Assembly (NCBI GenBank): GCA_028281925.1
Contig: JANQIX010000014.1
Span: 1-64,000 of the forward strand
DNA: 64,000 nucleotides
From: Alphaproteobacteria bacterium
GTDB taxonomy: Bacteria > Pseudomonadota > Alphaproteobacteria > DSM-16000 > Inquilinaceae
Reading direction: 5' to 3'
The notes below the pieces were generated by a model. It was not told the DNA's origin and did no database searches. It worked only from the letters and a program-made list of their open reading frames with translations. A program made the position numbers and the translations under genes. This document shows positions 29,099-36,712 of the stretch, piece after piece (positions within the stretch are counted from its first letter, which is position 1; each line of letters starts with the position of its first letter).

Positions 29099-29136
29099 CC
29101 ACCCCCACCCGAACCCTCCCCCATCAAGGGGGAGGG
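29099..29136 (-). repeat. REP-like palindromic repeat, copy 2 (inverted)
   Basis: The reverse complement reads CCCTCCCCCTTGATGGGGGAGGG followed by TTCGGGTGGGGGTGG, identical to copy 1 except for one extra base in the tail and the last position. It ends 22 bases before the S9 peptidase stop codon and may serve as a transcription end. Confidence 0.75.
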
Positions 29137-29157
29137 ACCTCTGAATGCCGACAGCCC

Positions 29158-31290
29158 CTACTCCCCGATCCCCACGACCCCCAGCAAGAAGGCGTACTGG
29201 AAGGCCCAGCGCCGGTAGCCCTCGTACCGACCAGCGTCACCGCCATGGCCGGAATCCATGTCCGTGGCCAACAGCGCCAGGCTGTCGCCGCCCGTTAGAG
29301 CGCGCACGCGGGCGATGTATTTGGCGGGCTGCCAGAAGGGCACTTGGTCGTCGCCAAGGCCGGTCAGCACCAGCATGGCCGGATAGTCGCGGTCGGCCAG
29401 ATTGAAATAGGGGTCGTAGGCACGGATCCAGGCATATTCCTCCGCCACCTCCGGGTTGCCCCATTCGGGATATTCCAGCGTCGTCAGCGGCAGCGACGGA
29501 TCAAGCATCACGGTGATCACGTCGACGAACGGGACGTTCAGGATGGCTGCGGTGAACAGGTCCGGCCGCAGGTTCAACACGGCGCCGACGGTCAGGCCGC
29601 CGGCGGAGGCGCCCGTCAGAACCATGCGGTCCGGCGAGGTGTAGCCTTCGGCGGCAAGATGTTCGGCGACGGCAATCGTGTCGGTGAAGGTGTTCATCTT
29701 CTCTGCCAGGCGGCCGCCGTCGTACCACGGGTCACCGTATTCGCCGCCGCCGCGGACATGGGCAAAGGCGAAGATCACGCCGCGGTCCAGCAGGCTGATG
29801 ATCGTCCGGTCGAAATAGGGATCGTAGACGCTGCCATAGGCGCCATAGGCTTCCAGCAAGAGCGGTGCGGTCCCATCCATCGGCGTACCGCGCGCGAAGG
29901 CCAGCGAGATGGGCACGCGCGTGCCGTCCTCTGCGGTGGCGAAGATGCGCTGTGCCTGGTAGCGCATCGGATCATAGCCGCCGGGCACCGGCTCGCGCCG
30001 CAGCAGGATCGAGGAGCCCGAGGTCATGTCGAGCGCATAGACGCTGTAGGGCGTGATATGGGACTGGTAGGTATAGACGTAGGTGTCGGTATCGTAGTCG
30101 GGGTTCCATTTGCTGCCGATGGAATAGGCGCGCTCCGGGAATGGGACGGCGCGCAGGTCGCCCGTCGACCGGTCATAGATCTCCAGATAGGGTTGGCCGT
30201 CGCGCCGCGCCGTCACCAGGATCGCGCGGGCGAAGATGCTCGCGCCGTCCAGCACCACGTCGGGCCGCTCCGGGATCAGCACCGTCGGCTCGTTGCCGGC
30301 CTCCAGGTCCGCCAGCGTGGTGGCCACCAGACGGAAGTTGGGGCCGGTGTCGTTGATCCTGACAATCACCTGGCCGCTCGCATGTGTCGCGCCGTACCAG
30401 ATGCCGGGCTCACGCGGCCGGATCACGAAAGGCTCCGCACCGTGCAGATACGGGTCGAGAAAGCGGATTTCCGAGGTATCGCTGGCGCCCGAGCCGATAA
30501 CCAGATAGCGATTGTCCGCCGACAGACTGATCCCGACGGAGTATTCGGCATCCGTCTCGGTGTAGATCACCTGGTCCGGACCGTCGGCGCCGGGGACGTG
30601 GCGCCGTACTTCATAGCTACGCAGTGCATCGTCGACGGCGATGTAGTACAGCGCCCGCCCGTCCGGCCACCAGAGGGAACCGGACACGCCGGAAATGGGC
30701 GGTCCCAGGGCTTCGCCCGTATGAAGGTCGCGCAGGTGAAGGTCATAGTCGATGCCGCCGGTGGTGTCGGTCTGATAGGACAGCAGACGTCCGTCCAGGG
30801 TCACGTCCCAGCCGACGACGTCGAAATAGTCGTGCTCGGCAGCCATGGCGTTGACATCGATGACCGTTTCCACCGGTCCGTCGGGTCCGCTTTGTGTCCT
30901 AACCAGGTTCCAGTGCTCATCCCCCTCCGCCACGCGCCAATGGTACCAATAGTCGCCGTATCGGGTCGGATGGCTGCTGTCGTCTTCGGCCAGTCGGCCG
31001 GTCATCTCTTCGAAAAGCGTCTGCTCCAGGCGCGCCAGGGGCGCCATCACCTGATCGGTGTAGTCGTTTTCTGCGGCGAGATAGTCCAACACCGCCGGAT
31101 CAGTTTCGTTGCGCAGCCAGGCATAGGGGTCGACCAATTCGTCTCCGTGCACTTCCGTGACGGTCTCGATGCGTTGTGCAATCGGTGGTTCCCCCGCTCC
31201 TGGATCGAGCAGCGACTGTCCGGCCGCCGGGCTCGACGTCCCATCGACGAGGGCGACAATGGGCACCAACAGCAGGGCGAGCAGGCGCAT
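29158..31290 (-). CDS. Prolyl oligopeptidase family S9A peptidase (oligopeptidase B-like), exported
   Basis: A 710-residue serine peptidase with a signal peptide (about 1-26). The N-terminal propeller follows an AQRIETVTEVHGDELVDPYAWLRN start typical of S9A enzymes. The catalytic domain has GASAGGLTVGAVLN with the nucleophile Ser, GLGDDQVPFWQ with Asp, and DSGHGGDAGRYEGY with His. Family members cleave short peptides after basic residues or proline. Export to the periplasm is unusual compared with the cytoplasmic E. coli enzyme but common in proteobacterial S9A enzymes. No operon partner. Confidence 0.95.
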   Translation of the reverse strand: MRLLALLLVPIVALVDGTSSPAAGQSLLDPGAGEPPIAQRIETVTEVHGDELVDPYAWLRNETDPAVLDYLAAENDYTDQVMAPLARLEQTLFEEMTGRLAEDDSSHPTRYGDYWYHWRVAEGDEHWNLVRTQSGPDGPVETVIDVNAMAAEHDYFDVVGWDVTLDGRLLSYQTDTTGGIDYDLHLRDLHTGEALGPPISGVSGSLWWPDGRALYYIAVDDALRSYEVRRHVPGADGPDQVIYTETDAEYSVGISLSADNRYLVIGSGASDTSEIRFLDPYLHGAEPFVIRPREPGIWYGATHASGQVIVRINDTGPNFRLVATTLADLEAGNEPTVLIPERPDVVLDGASIFARAILVTARRDGQPYLEIYDRSTGDLRAVPFPERAYSIGSKWNPDYDTDTYVYTYQSHITPYSVYALDMTSGSSILLRREPVPGGYDPMRYQAQRIFATAEDGTRVPISLAFARGTPMDGTAPLLLEAYGAYGSVYDPYFDRTIISLLDRGVIFAFAHVRGGGEYGDPWYDGGRLAEKMNTFTDTIAVAEHLAAEGYTSPDRMVLTGASAGGLTVGAVLNLRPDLFTAAILNVPFVDVITVMLDPSLPLTTLEYPEWGNPEVAEEYAWIRAYDPYFNLADRDYPAMLVLTGLGDDQVPFWQPAKYIARVRALTGGDSLALLATDMDSGHGGDAGRYEGYRRWAFQYAFLLGVVGIGE

Positions 31291-31487
31291 GGCGATCCTC
31301 CATGAGGTCGGTCAGACGATGTCGGCGGAGGGTCGCCCTCAGCGCCTGCGCAGTCTGCGGGGGGCCGCAGGCGTCACGATGGCGACGGACGATCCGGTCC
31401 AGGAACAGTCAGGAGTCCACCCAAAATGGGCGTGATCATGGCCGATCGCAGGTGCAGTGATGTGAAGCAGCCGGGGAGGGGGCCGGA

Positions 31488-32135
31488 TCAGTACGGAACG
31501 TCGAACTCCTCCTCGTCGAACAGCTCGCCCCGCGCCCAGCCGGGGATCGGCGCGGCCGGCCGGATCTGCGGCGGCGCGCTGGCCGAAACGACGTCGGCCA
31601 TCCTGCCGACGGTCACCTGTGTCGCCGCCTCAAGGCCGCGGGGGCGGATCCAGGCTTCGCCCACCAGAACGATCAGGCGCGTCGCCCCGGTGACGGGAGC
31701 AACCGTTACGGTGACGTCCGTACCACGCAGGCCGACCGTGGCAACCGGCGTCTGGATCAGATAGCTGTCACTGGACATCTGCCCGCTGATGAACCGGAGG
31801 CCGCCCACTGCGATGCTGCTGACGAGGTCGCCCACACCACTTCCCGGGTCGTAGAGGAATTGGTCCAGCACGATGTCGGTCTGCGGCCCCAGAGTGATGA
31901 CCGTATTGTCCATCATATTCAGCCTTGCGGCGCCCGACCGATCCGTCGCGATCTGGTCGAGCATGAACACGGTGTCCTCGCGGGCGAGTGAGGTGCGAAC
32001 GCCGCCGGACGGCGTGCGGTAAGACTGCGTTTGCACCGACGAACAGATACCGGCCGGCTGAGCTACTGCGTCGGCCGCCGGCAGTCCTGCGAAGAAGCAG
32101 AACGACAGTGCAAGACTGATGAGTGGTCTGCGCAT
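31488..32135 (-). CDS. Exported FecR-domain protein
   Basis: A 215-residue protein with a signal peptide (about 1-25, ending AVA) and one FecR-type beta domain (about 45-165) with QIATDRSGAARL, GGLRFISGQ and TPVATVGLRGTDVTV, all typical of FecR. It lacks the cytoplasmic anti-sigma part of true FecR regulators and there is no sigma gene beside it, so it is likely a periplasmic or surface protein rather than a regulator. The C-terminus is acidic (ELFDEEEFDVPY). Confidence 0.88.
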   Translation of the reverse strand: MRRPLISLALSFCFFAGLPAADAVAQPAGICSSVQTQSYRTPSGGVRTSLAREDTVFMLDQIATDRSGAARLNMMDNTVITLGPQTDIVLDQFLYDPGSGVGDLVSSIAVGGLRFISGQMSSDSYLIQTPVATVGLRGTDVTVTVAPVTGATRLIVLVGEAWIRPRGLEAATQVTVGRMADVVSASAPPQIRPAAPIPGWARGELFDEEEFDVPY

Positions 32136-32406
32136 TGTTTTCAGCCTCCCCTCTTCGCCGTTGCACGATGGTTCGAAGGCAGCCGCGGCAATGCAGAAAT
32201 GATAGCACAGTTGAACATCTATCGCGATGCGGGCTGGCCCTTCGGGAGGTAGGTCGGACTTCCGTGGTTGCAGTTCCTCGATGTCAGCCGGTCGACCTGG
32301 AGCAGCGAACCGATCAGTGTCTCGGTACGTAGAAGAAAGGCGGCGAGGCGCCTATCTGCGTGCCCGGCGTTGCGTGCCCCTGTTGTGACCGGAGCCACGG
32401 TGATCC

Positions 32407-32955
32407 ATGCCCCGTTTTCGTATTGCCCTACCGCTGCTGGCCGCGGCGGGACTTGCACTTGCCGCTTGCGCCTCCGCGCCGCCGGTTCCAGAGGAGGCGG
32501 CCGATGGCGCCCGTTTCGTGCTGGCGGAAGATCTGATCGGCCGGACGGTCGGCGAAGGGCGCTTCACGACCATAACCGGGGTTGACCGCAGCTTCACCGT
32601 GGAGATCGATGGGCGGATGGAGGGCGACACCGTCGTGCTGGTGGAGGACTTCGTCTATGACGACGGCGAGACCGACAGGAAGACTTGGCGCCTCACGCGC
32701 TTGCCTGACGGCAGCTATGTTGGCACGCGCGAAGACGTTGTCGGCGAGGCACGGGGCTTCCACGACGGCGAAGCCTTCCGCCTGGAATACACGCTCGACA
32801 TCCCGACCGATGATGGCGGATCACGTCGGGTCGGGTTTCGTGACGTGCTGGTGGAGCTGCCCGACGGGTCCATCCTCAACCGTGCCAATGTCGGATGGTG
32901 GGGATTCCATGTGGGTGAGGTGGAGCTGACTATCGTCCGCGCGTCCGAAACCTGA
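32407..32955 (+). CDS. DUF3833 lipoprotein
   Basis: A 182-residue protein with a lipoprotein signal (LAAAGLALAACAS, Cys near residue 21) and a DUF3833 domain: LIGRTVGEGRF, VEDFVYDDGETDRKTWRL, and WWGFHVGEVELTI near the end. DUF3833 proteins are envelope proteins of unknown function found near photolyase and related genes in many proteobacteria. Its last 135 bases overlap the convergent DUF2256 gene. Confidence 0.9.
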   Translation: MPRFRIALPLLAAAGLALAACASAPPVPEEAADGARFVLAEDLIGRTVGEGRFTTITGVDRSFTVEIDGRMEGDTVVLVEDFVYDDGETDRKTWRLTRLPDGSYVGTREDVVGEARGFHDGEAFRLEYTLDIPTDDGGSRRVGFRDVLVELPDGSILNRANVGWWGFHVGEVELTIVRASET

Positions 32956-33117
32956 GGCTTCCGCTGCGGGTGCCAGCCTCGTTCCCACGCGGCCTCGCCG
33001 GCACCGGCGCGAGCAGTACCTGACTTCCGGCCAGCAGTCTGCCCAGCGACGCCGCCACACGAACGGCCGGCCGCACGTGGCGCAGGTCTTCGTTGGCAGG
33101 TCGCGCTTCAGCCGCAT
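32821..33117 (-). CDS. DUF2256 zinc-ribbon-like protein with C-terminal extension
   Basis: A 98-residue protein whose first 45 residues match DUF2256: DLPTKTCATCGRPFVWRRRW and YCSRRCR, a four-Cys zinc-binding pattern. The remaining half is not part of the family and overlaps the convergent DUF3833 gene, so it may be a read-through extension. It starts 9 bases after the photolyase stop codon. DUF2256 genes are regularly found beside photolyase/cryptochrome genes. Confidence 0.85.
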   Translation of the reverse strand: MRLKRDLPTKTCATCGRPFVWRRRWADCWPEVRYCSRRCRRGRVGTRLAPAAEASGFGRADDSQLHLTHMESPPSDIGTVEDGPVGQLHQHVTKPDPT

Positions 33118-33126
33118 GACGTGACG

Positions 33127-34674
33127 TCAGAGGTCCAGCGAACGTTGGGCTGCTTTGCCCGCGCGGTTTCGACCTATGCTGGCGCCTTGCCGCGGCAGCC
33201 CGCTCTTGCGGCTGCCGTGGCGGGCCTGGATGACGTCCGCCTCATCGCGAAAGGCGGGTGAACGGCGGATGGCGTAGATTCGCTCGCGCGCGGCTCTGGC
33301 GGCTGCAGCGTGGTCGACGATCGGTGCCGGGTAGTCCCGGCCAAGCCTGCAGCGAACTGCCTCTTGCTCGATGGCGGACATTCGCCACGGCTCGTGGATG
33401 AACGCCTTGGGGACCGCGGCCAGTTCCGGCACCCAGCGCCGAATGAAGTTGCCGTCCGGATCGTGGTCGTGGGATTGCTTAACCGGATTGTAGACGCGAA
33501 CCGTATTGATGCCCGTGGTCCCGCTTTGCATCTGCATCTGGTTCCAGTGGATCCCCGGCTCGTAGTCGGTGAACATCTGGGCCAGGTGCAGGCCGGTTTC
33601 GCGCCAATGCAGCCACAGGTGGTATGAGGCAAAGGCCGTCAGCATGGCGCGCATACGGAAATTGATCCATCCGGTGGCCGTCAGCGACCGCATGCAGGCG
33701 TCGACGAAGGGAAAGCCCGTGCGGCCCTGCGCCCACGCGGCGAACAGGCTCGGGTCGAAGGCGCCTTCGCGCAGCCCCTCATAGCCGCTGTGGACATTGC
33801 GGAACTCGTGCTCCGGTGCGTCCTCCAGCTTCTGTATGAAGTGGCAGTGCCAGTGCAGCCGGCCGATGAACGCGTTCAGCGCTGTGGCGCGGGTGCCGCT
33901 GTCCGCCTGGGGAAGGCGCCTGACGGCATCGAGCCGGCGCCACGCTGCCTGCGCCATCTCGCGCATCGACAAGGTTCCGACCGCAAGATGAGCCGACAGA
34001 CGCGAGCAGCTTTCTGCCGCCGTCAGCGGGCTGGACATCTCTTTGTGATAAGCAGCTCCGCGGGTATTGAGGAAGCTCGACAGCAGGTCGAGTCCGCTCG
34101 CGCGCCCACCCGGTTGGCGGCCTGGACAGTCATCGTCCGCGAGGCCGAGATCGCTTGCTGTCGGGATGCGGCCGGGATCGACCGCACTGACGGTACGCAG
34201 AGATGGCGGCGTCGGAGCGAGCGGGCGCTGCATGAACCGGTCCCAGCGGCCCGCCCAGCCGGCGCGGGATTTGAGCCCTCGGATAACCCCATGCTGTTGG
34301 ATCTCAGTCCAGGAAACCCCCTGGTCCTGCGCCCAGGCCTTGACGGCCTTGTCTCTCGCGTAGGTCCAGGCGTTGCCGGTTTCCTGATGCGACCAGATCC
34401 CGCTGACGCCCACGGTGTCCTTCAATTGCTGCAAGACCTCGGTCACGCGGCCGGTCCGAACGACCATCCGTGCGCCTAACTTGCCGAGGTCGGCATCAAG
34501 CGCGCGCAGCGACTCCGCGACGAAGCACCAATGCCGGGCTGCTGCGTCCGGCTGGCGCCAGAGTTCCGGCTCGACAACGTAGAGCGGTAGCACTGGTCCC
34601 GCCTTGGCGGCTTCGGCCAGTGCGGCATGATCTGCAAGGCGCAGGTCTCGCTTGAACCAAACGACCTGGTTCAT
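33127..34674 (-). CDS. Cryptochrome/DNA photolyase family protein
   Basis: A 515-residue flavoprotein. The N-terminal antenna domain begins [16 protein letters not shown]. The FAD-binding domain contains [59 protein letters not shown] and RVYNPVKQS. It repairs UV pyrimidine dimers using light, or acts as a blue-light receptor. The [16 protein letters not shown] signature marks a branch distinct from E. coli PhrB. It overlaps the DUF3253 gene by 4 bases and is followed by DUF2256, forming a three-gene operon. Confidence 0.93.
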   Translation of the reverse strand: MNQVVWFKRDLRLADHAALAEAAKAGPVLPLYVVEPELWRQPDAAARHWCFVAESLRALDADLGKLGARMVVRTGRVTEVLQQLKDTVGVSGIWSHQETGNAWTYARDKAVKAWAQDQGVSWTEIQQHGVIRGLKSRAGWAGRWDRFMQRPLAPTPPSLRTVSAVDPGRIPTASDLGLADDDCPGRQPGGRASGLDLLSSFLNTRGAAYHKEMSSPLTAAESCSRLSAHLAVGTLSMREMAQAAWRRLDAVRRLPQADSGTRATALNAFIGRLHWHCHFIQKLEDAPEHEFRNVHSGYEGLREGAFDPSLFAAWAQGRTGFPFVDACMRSLTATGWINFRMRAMLTAFASYHLWLHWRETGLHLAQMFTDYEPGIHWNQMQMQSGTTGINTVRVYNPVKQSHDHDPDGNFIRRWVPELAAVPKAFIHEPWRMSAIEQEAVRCRLGRDYPAPIVDHAAAARAARERIYAIRRSPAFRDEADVIQARHGSRKSGLPRQGASIGRNRAGKAAQRSLDL

Positions 34675-34961
34675 GGACTTCCCTGTGCGCTGGGACCAAG
34701 CGGCAATCCGACCCGGATTGGGCCCCGCGCATTCTTCCGATCGACAGGCTGGCCCTTTTTCAGCACCACAACCTCGCCGGCAGCCTCAAGCCGCCAGGCC
34801 GCTTCGCGCACGGACGGCATGAGGAGCCGCCAGTCGGCTATCCACAGTGAACGCGCCACCTCCGATGGGCAGATGGTGGCCCCTGCGCTCCGGCTGCTGA
34901 GCAGCTCTCGTATCTTCCGCTCGATCGAAGGGCCGCCCGGGTATCGCGTTGACCGTGTCAT
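34671..34961 (-). CDS. DUF3253 protein
   Basis: A 96-residue protein with the family segments [42 protein letters not shown] and [15 protein letters not shown], predicted to fold as a winged helix. Function unknown; it may bind DNA. It is the first gene of the photolyase operon and overlaps it by 4 bases. Confidence 0.9.
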   Translation of the reverse strand: MTRSTRYPGGPSIERKIRELLSSRSAGATICPSEVARSLWIADWRLLMPSVREAAWRLEAAGEVVVLKKGQPVDRKNARGPIRVGLPLGPSAQGSP

Positions 34962-35035
34962 CGTATCGGCGCACCGTCAGTGCGATGGCTGGTCGGATGC
35001 ATCGCTTCGCCGACGGTACATCCGCAGTGTGCAAA

Positions 35036-35063
35036 TCTACGTATCGACCATTGCCTCGGATCA
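35036..35063 (-). promoter_or_regulatory. Candidate RpoE/ECF11-type promoter of the photolyase operon
   Basis: On the minus strand TGATCC (35063-35058) is followed after exactly 18 bases by TAGATT (35039-35034). The singlet-oxygen sigma RpoE of Rhodobacter uses TGATCC-N18-TAAGA, and photolyase is one of its known targets there. The element lies about 75 bases upstream of the DUF3253 ATG. Confidence 0.55.
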
Positions 35064-35101
35064 TCGTCTCGTATGCCCTGCCGAACCAAGCTGCTGCCTT
35101 C

Positions 35102-36100
35102 GTGACCTCAGAGCGCCCAGCCCAACCCCGCATTGCCATCATCGGCGCCGGCATGGCCGGCCTTGCGTGCGCAAGATATCTACAAGACTGCGGCTTCCGT
35201 CCGACGATCTTCGAGAAGAGCCGGGGGCTGGGCGGTCGGCTGGCGACCCGACGCACGGATCAGGGCCTGGCCTTCGATCACGGTGCGCAGTATGTCACGG
35301 CCCGCTCCCCCCATTTCCGAGCTTTCACTGGCGCCGCCATCGCCTGTGGCGCCGCCGGTTACTGGCGCCCGGTTCAACGAGTGGGCGCGGCCACGCACAC
35401 GGAAGACTGGGTCGTCGGGGCTCCCGCAATGAGCAGCCTGGTCAGGCCGCTTGCCGAAGGGGTCGACGTTCGGCTGGCCCGTCAGGTCTCCGCGGTGATG
35501 CGAGACGGTGGCCAGTGGCGGGTGGAGATGGCGGACGGGGCGGATGAGGGGACGTTCGACCTCCTGATATGCACGGCGCCTGCGCCACAGGCTCAACGGT
35601 TGCTGGGCGCGGAACCGGCGATCGCGGGCGTACTGGGTGCCGTTTCAATGGCCCCTTGCTGGGCCCTGATGCTGTCGTTCGCTGCTGCGATTGAGGCACC
35701 GTTCGACGTCCGGCGGTCGGTTTCGGACGACCTCGCCTGGGTAGCGCGAGAGGCCTCCAAGCCGCATCGCAGCGGCCCCGGAGCCTGGGTGATCCATGCG
35801 AGCCCCCACTGGAGCCTGCGGCATCTTGAGCTAGAGGCTGCCGACGCCGCACGGCGGATGGCAGAAATGCTGCCGGACGTGTTCGGATTCTTGCTGCCGC
35901 CGGTTGACTATGCATCGGCCCATCGGTGGCGGTATGCGCTGACGACCTCACCATTGGGCAGAGCGTATCTCTGCTCCGATGACCGAACGCTGTTTGTCGG
36001 TGGTGACTGGTGCCTTGGGGCCCGCGTCGAGTATGCGTTCGAAAGCGGGCGCGCGATGGCGGAAGCAGCCGCCGAGACCCTGCTGCGCATACCACAATAG
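35102..36100 (+). CDS. Renalase-like FAD-dependent oxidoreductase
   Basis: A 332-residue flavoprotein with the dinucleotide motif IAIIGAGMAGLACA, an EKSRGLGGRLATRR segment and FDHGAQYVTAR, the pattern of the COG3380/renalase-like amine oxidases. The C-terminus has FVGGDWCLGARVEYAFESGRAMAE. It binds FAD and probably oxidises a reduced nicotinamide or amine. The start is uncertain: GTG 35102 begins just before the Rossmann strand but lacks a Shine-Dalgarno; an in-frame ATG at 34985 would add 39 residues. It is divergent from the photolyase operon; this pairing recurs in photo-oxidative stress gene sets. Confidence 0.85.
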   Translation: MTSERPAQPRIAIIGAGMAGLACARYLQDCGFRPTIFEKSRGLGGRLATRRTDQGLAFDHGAQYVTARSPHFRAFTGAAIACGAAGYWRPVQRVGAATHTEDWVVGAPAMSSLVRPLAEGVDVRLARQVSAVMRDGGQWRVEMADGADEGTFDLLICTAPAPQAQRLLGAEPAIAGVLGAVSMAPCWALMLSFAAAIEAPFDVRRSVSDDLAWVAREASKPHRSGPGAWVIHASPHWSLRHLELEAADAARRMAEMLPDVFGFLLPPVDYASAHRWRYALTTSPLGRAYLCSDDRTLFVGGDWCLGARVEYAFESGRAMAEAAAETLLRIPQ

Positions 36101-36250
36101 ACGGTGATCGGGCTTCTGCCCCTCAAGGCTGGCAACGCCTACGCGGATGCGGCGCGAGCGACCTACGGTCAGTTTGTCGCACACGAACGGTAGACAGTGA
36201 AGTGAACTGACTGCCCTCTTGCAGCGTAATGCGCAGCGGAGGTGCTGAAC

Positions 36251-36355
36251 ATGCGAACACTGCTGTTATTGATCGTTCTGGGTATGTCGTTCTTTGTCGC
36301 GACGAAGGCTGACGGGAAACGCCGTTTCCGCCTTTCATCGGTGTCGGCGGATTGA
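36251..36355 (+). CDS. 34-residue single-helix membrane peptide
   Basis: ATG at 36251, stop TGA at 36353-36355. The product starts MRTLLLLIVLGMSFFVAT, a single hydrophobic helix, and ends in a basic tail KADGKRRFRLSSVSAD. GCGGAGGT lies about 7 bases before the ATG, a strong ribosome-binding site. It is too short for standard gene calling. The layout (N-in helix with a charged tail) resembles small regulatory membrane peptides or type I toxins, but no antitoxin RNA is evident. Confidence 0.5.
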   Translation: MRTLLLLIVLGMSFFVATKADGKRRFRLSSVSAD

Positions 36356-36712
36356 GGTGTGCATGGGGATAGCACGTTGGTCTGTTGACTGGATTCAACT
36401 AGCGGATAAGTGCGGCCGTTGATTGCAGGCAGTGCATGCGTTCGTGTTAGGCATCGTGCGCGAACGTTGGCAATTCTGTTTCAGCCGAACTCTGTTGATG
36501 TTGTTTTGACGACTCTCCATCGCGTTGGCGTCCGCGATGATCCAATTCCGTACAGTTTGCGTATTTGTTCGCGTGAACAAGAGAGTTTGAGCAACTGGCG
36601 TCCACCAATCTCGGGTCGCGACGCACGCCTCTAGCCGTGCCTGATTGGCGTGGCTACCGAACATGCAATCCAATCACCCAAAGAACGGAACAACCGCAGG
36701 CAGGAGAGCATC
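36356..36712 (+). other. 357-base leader region of the fasciclin/RTX gene
   Basis: A comparatively AT-rich stretch with no convincing gene. It contains several short GTTCG/CGAAC-type inverted pieces (for example around 36440-36475 and 36565-36585). A long untranslated leader or promoter region of the large secreted protein is the simplest reading. Confidence 0.4.

Noticed and set aside
29344-31305. A 653-codon open frame on the plus strand opposite the S9 peptidase gene
   Set aside because: It is antisense to a clear peptidase with signal peptide and catalytic motifs; the product has no recognisable domain and its length follows from high GC at third positions.
31488-32135. FecR-domain protein as part of a FecIR iron-signalling system
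   Set aside because: No ECF sigma or TonB receptor is adjacent and the cytoplasmic anti-sigma region is missing; it is a secreted single-domain protein.
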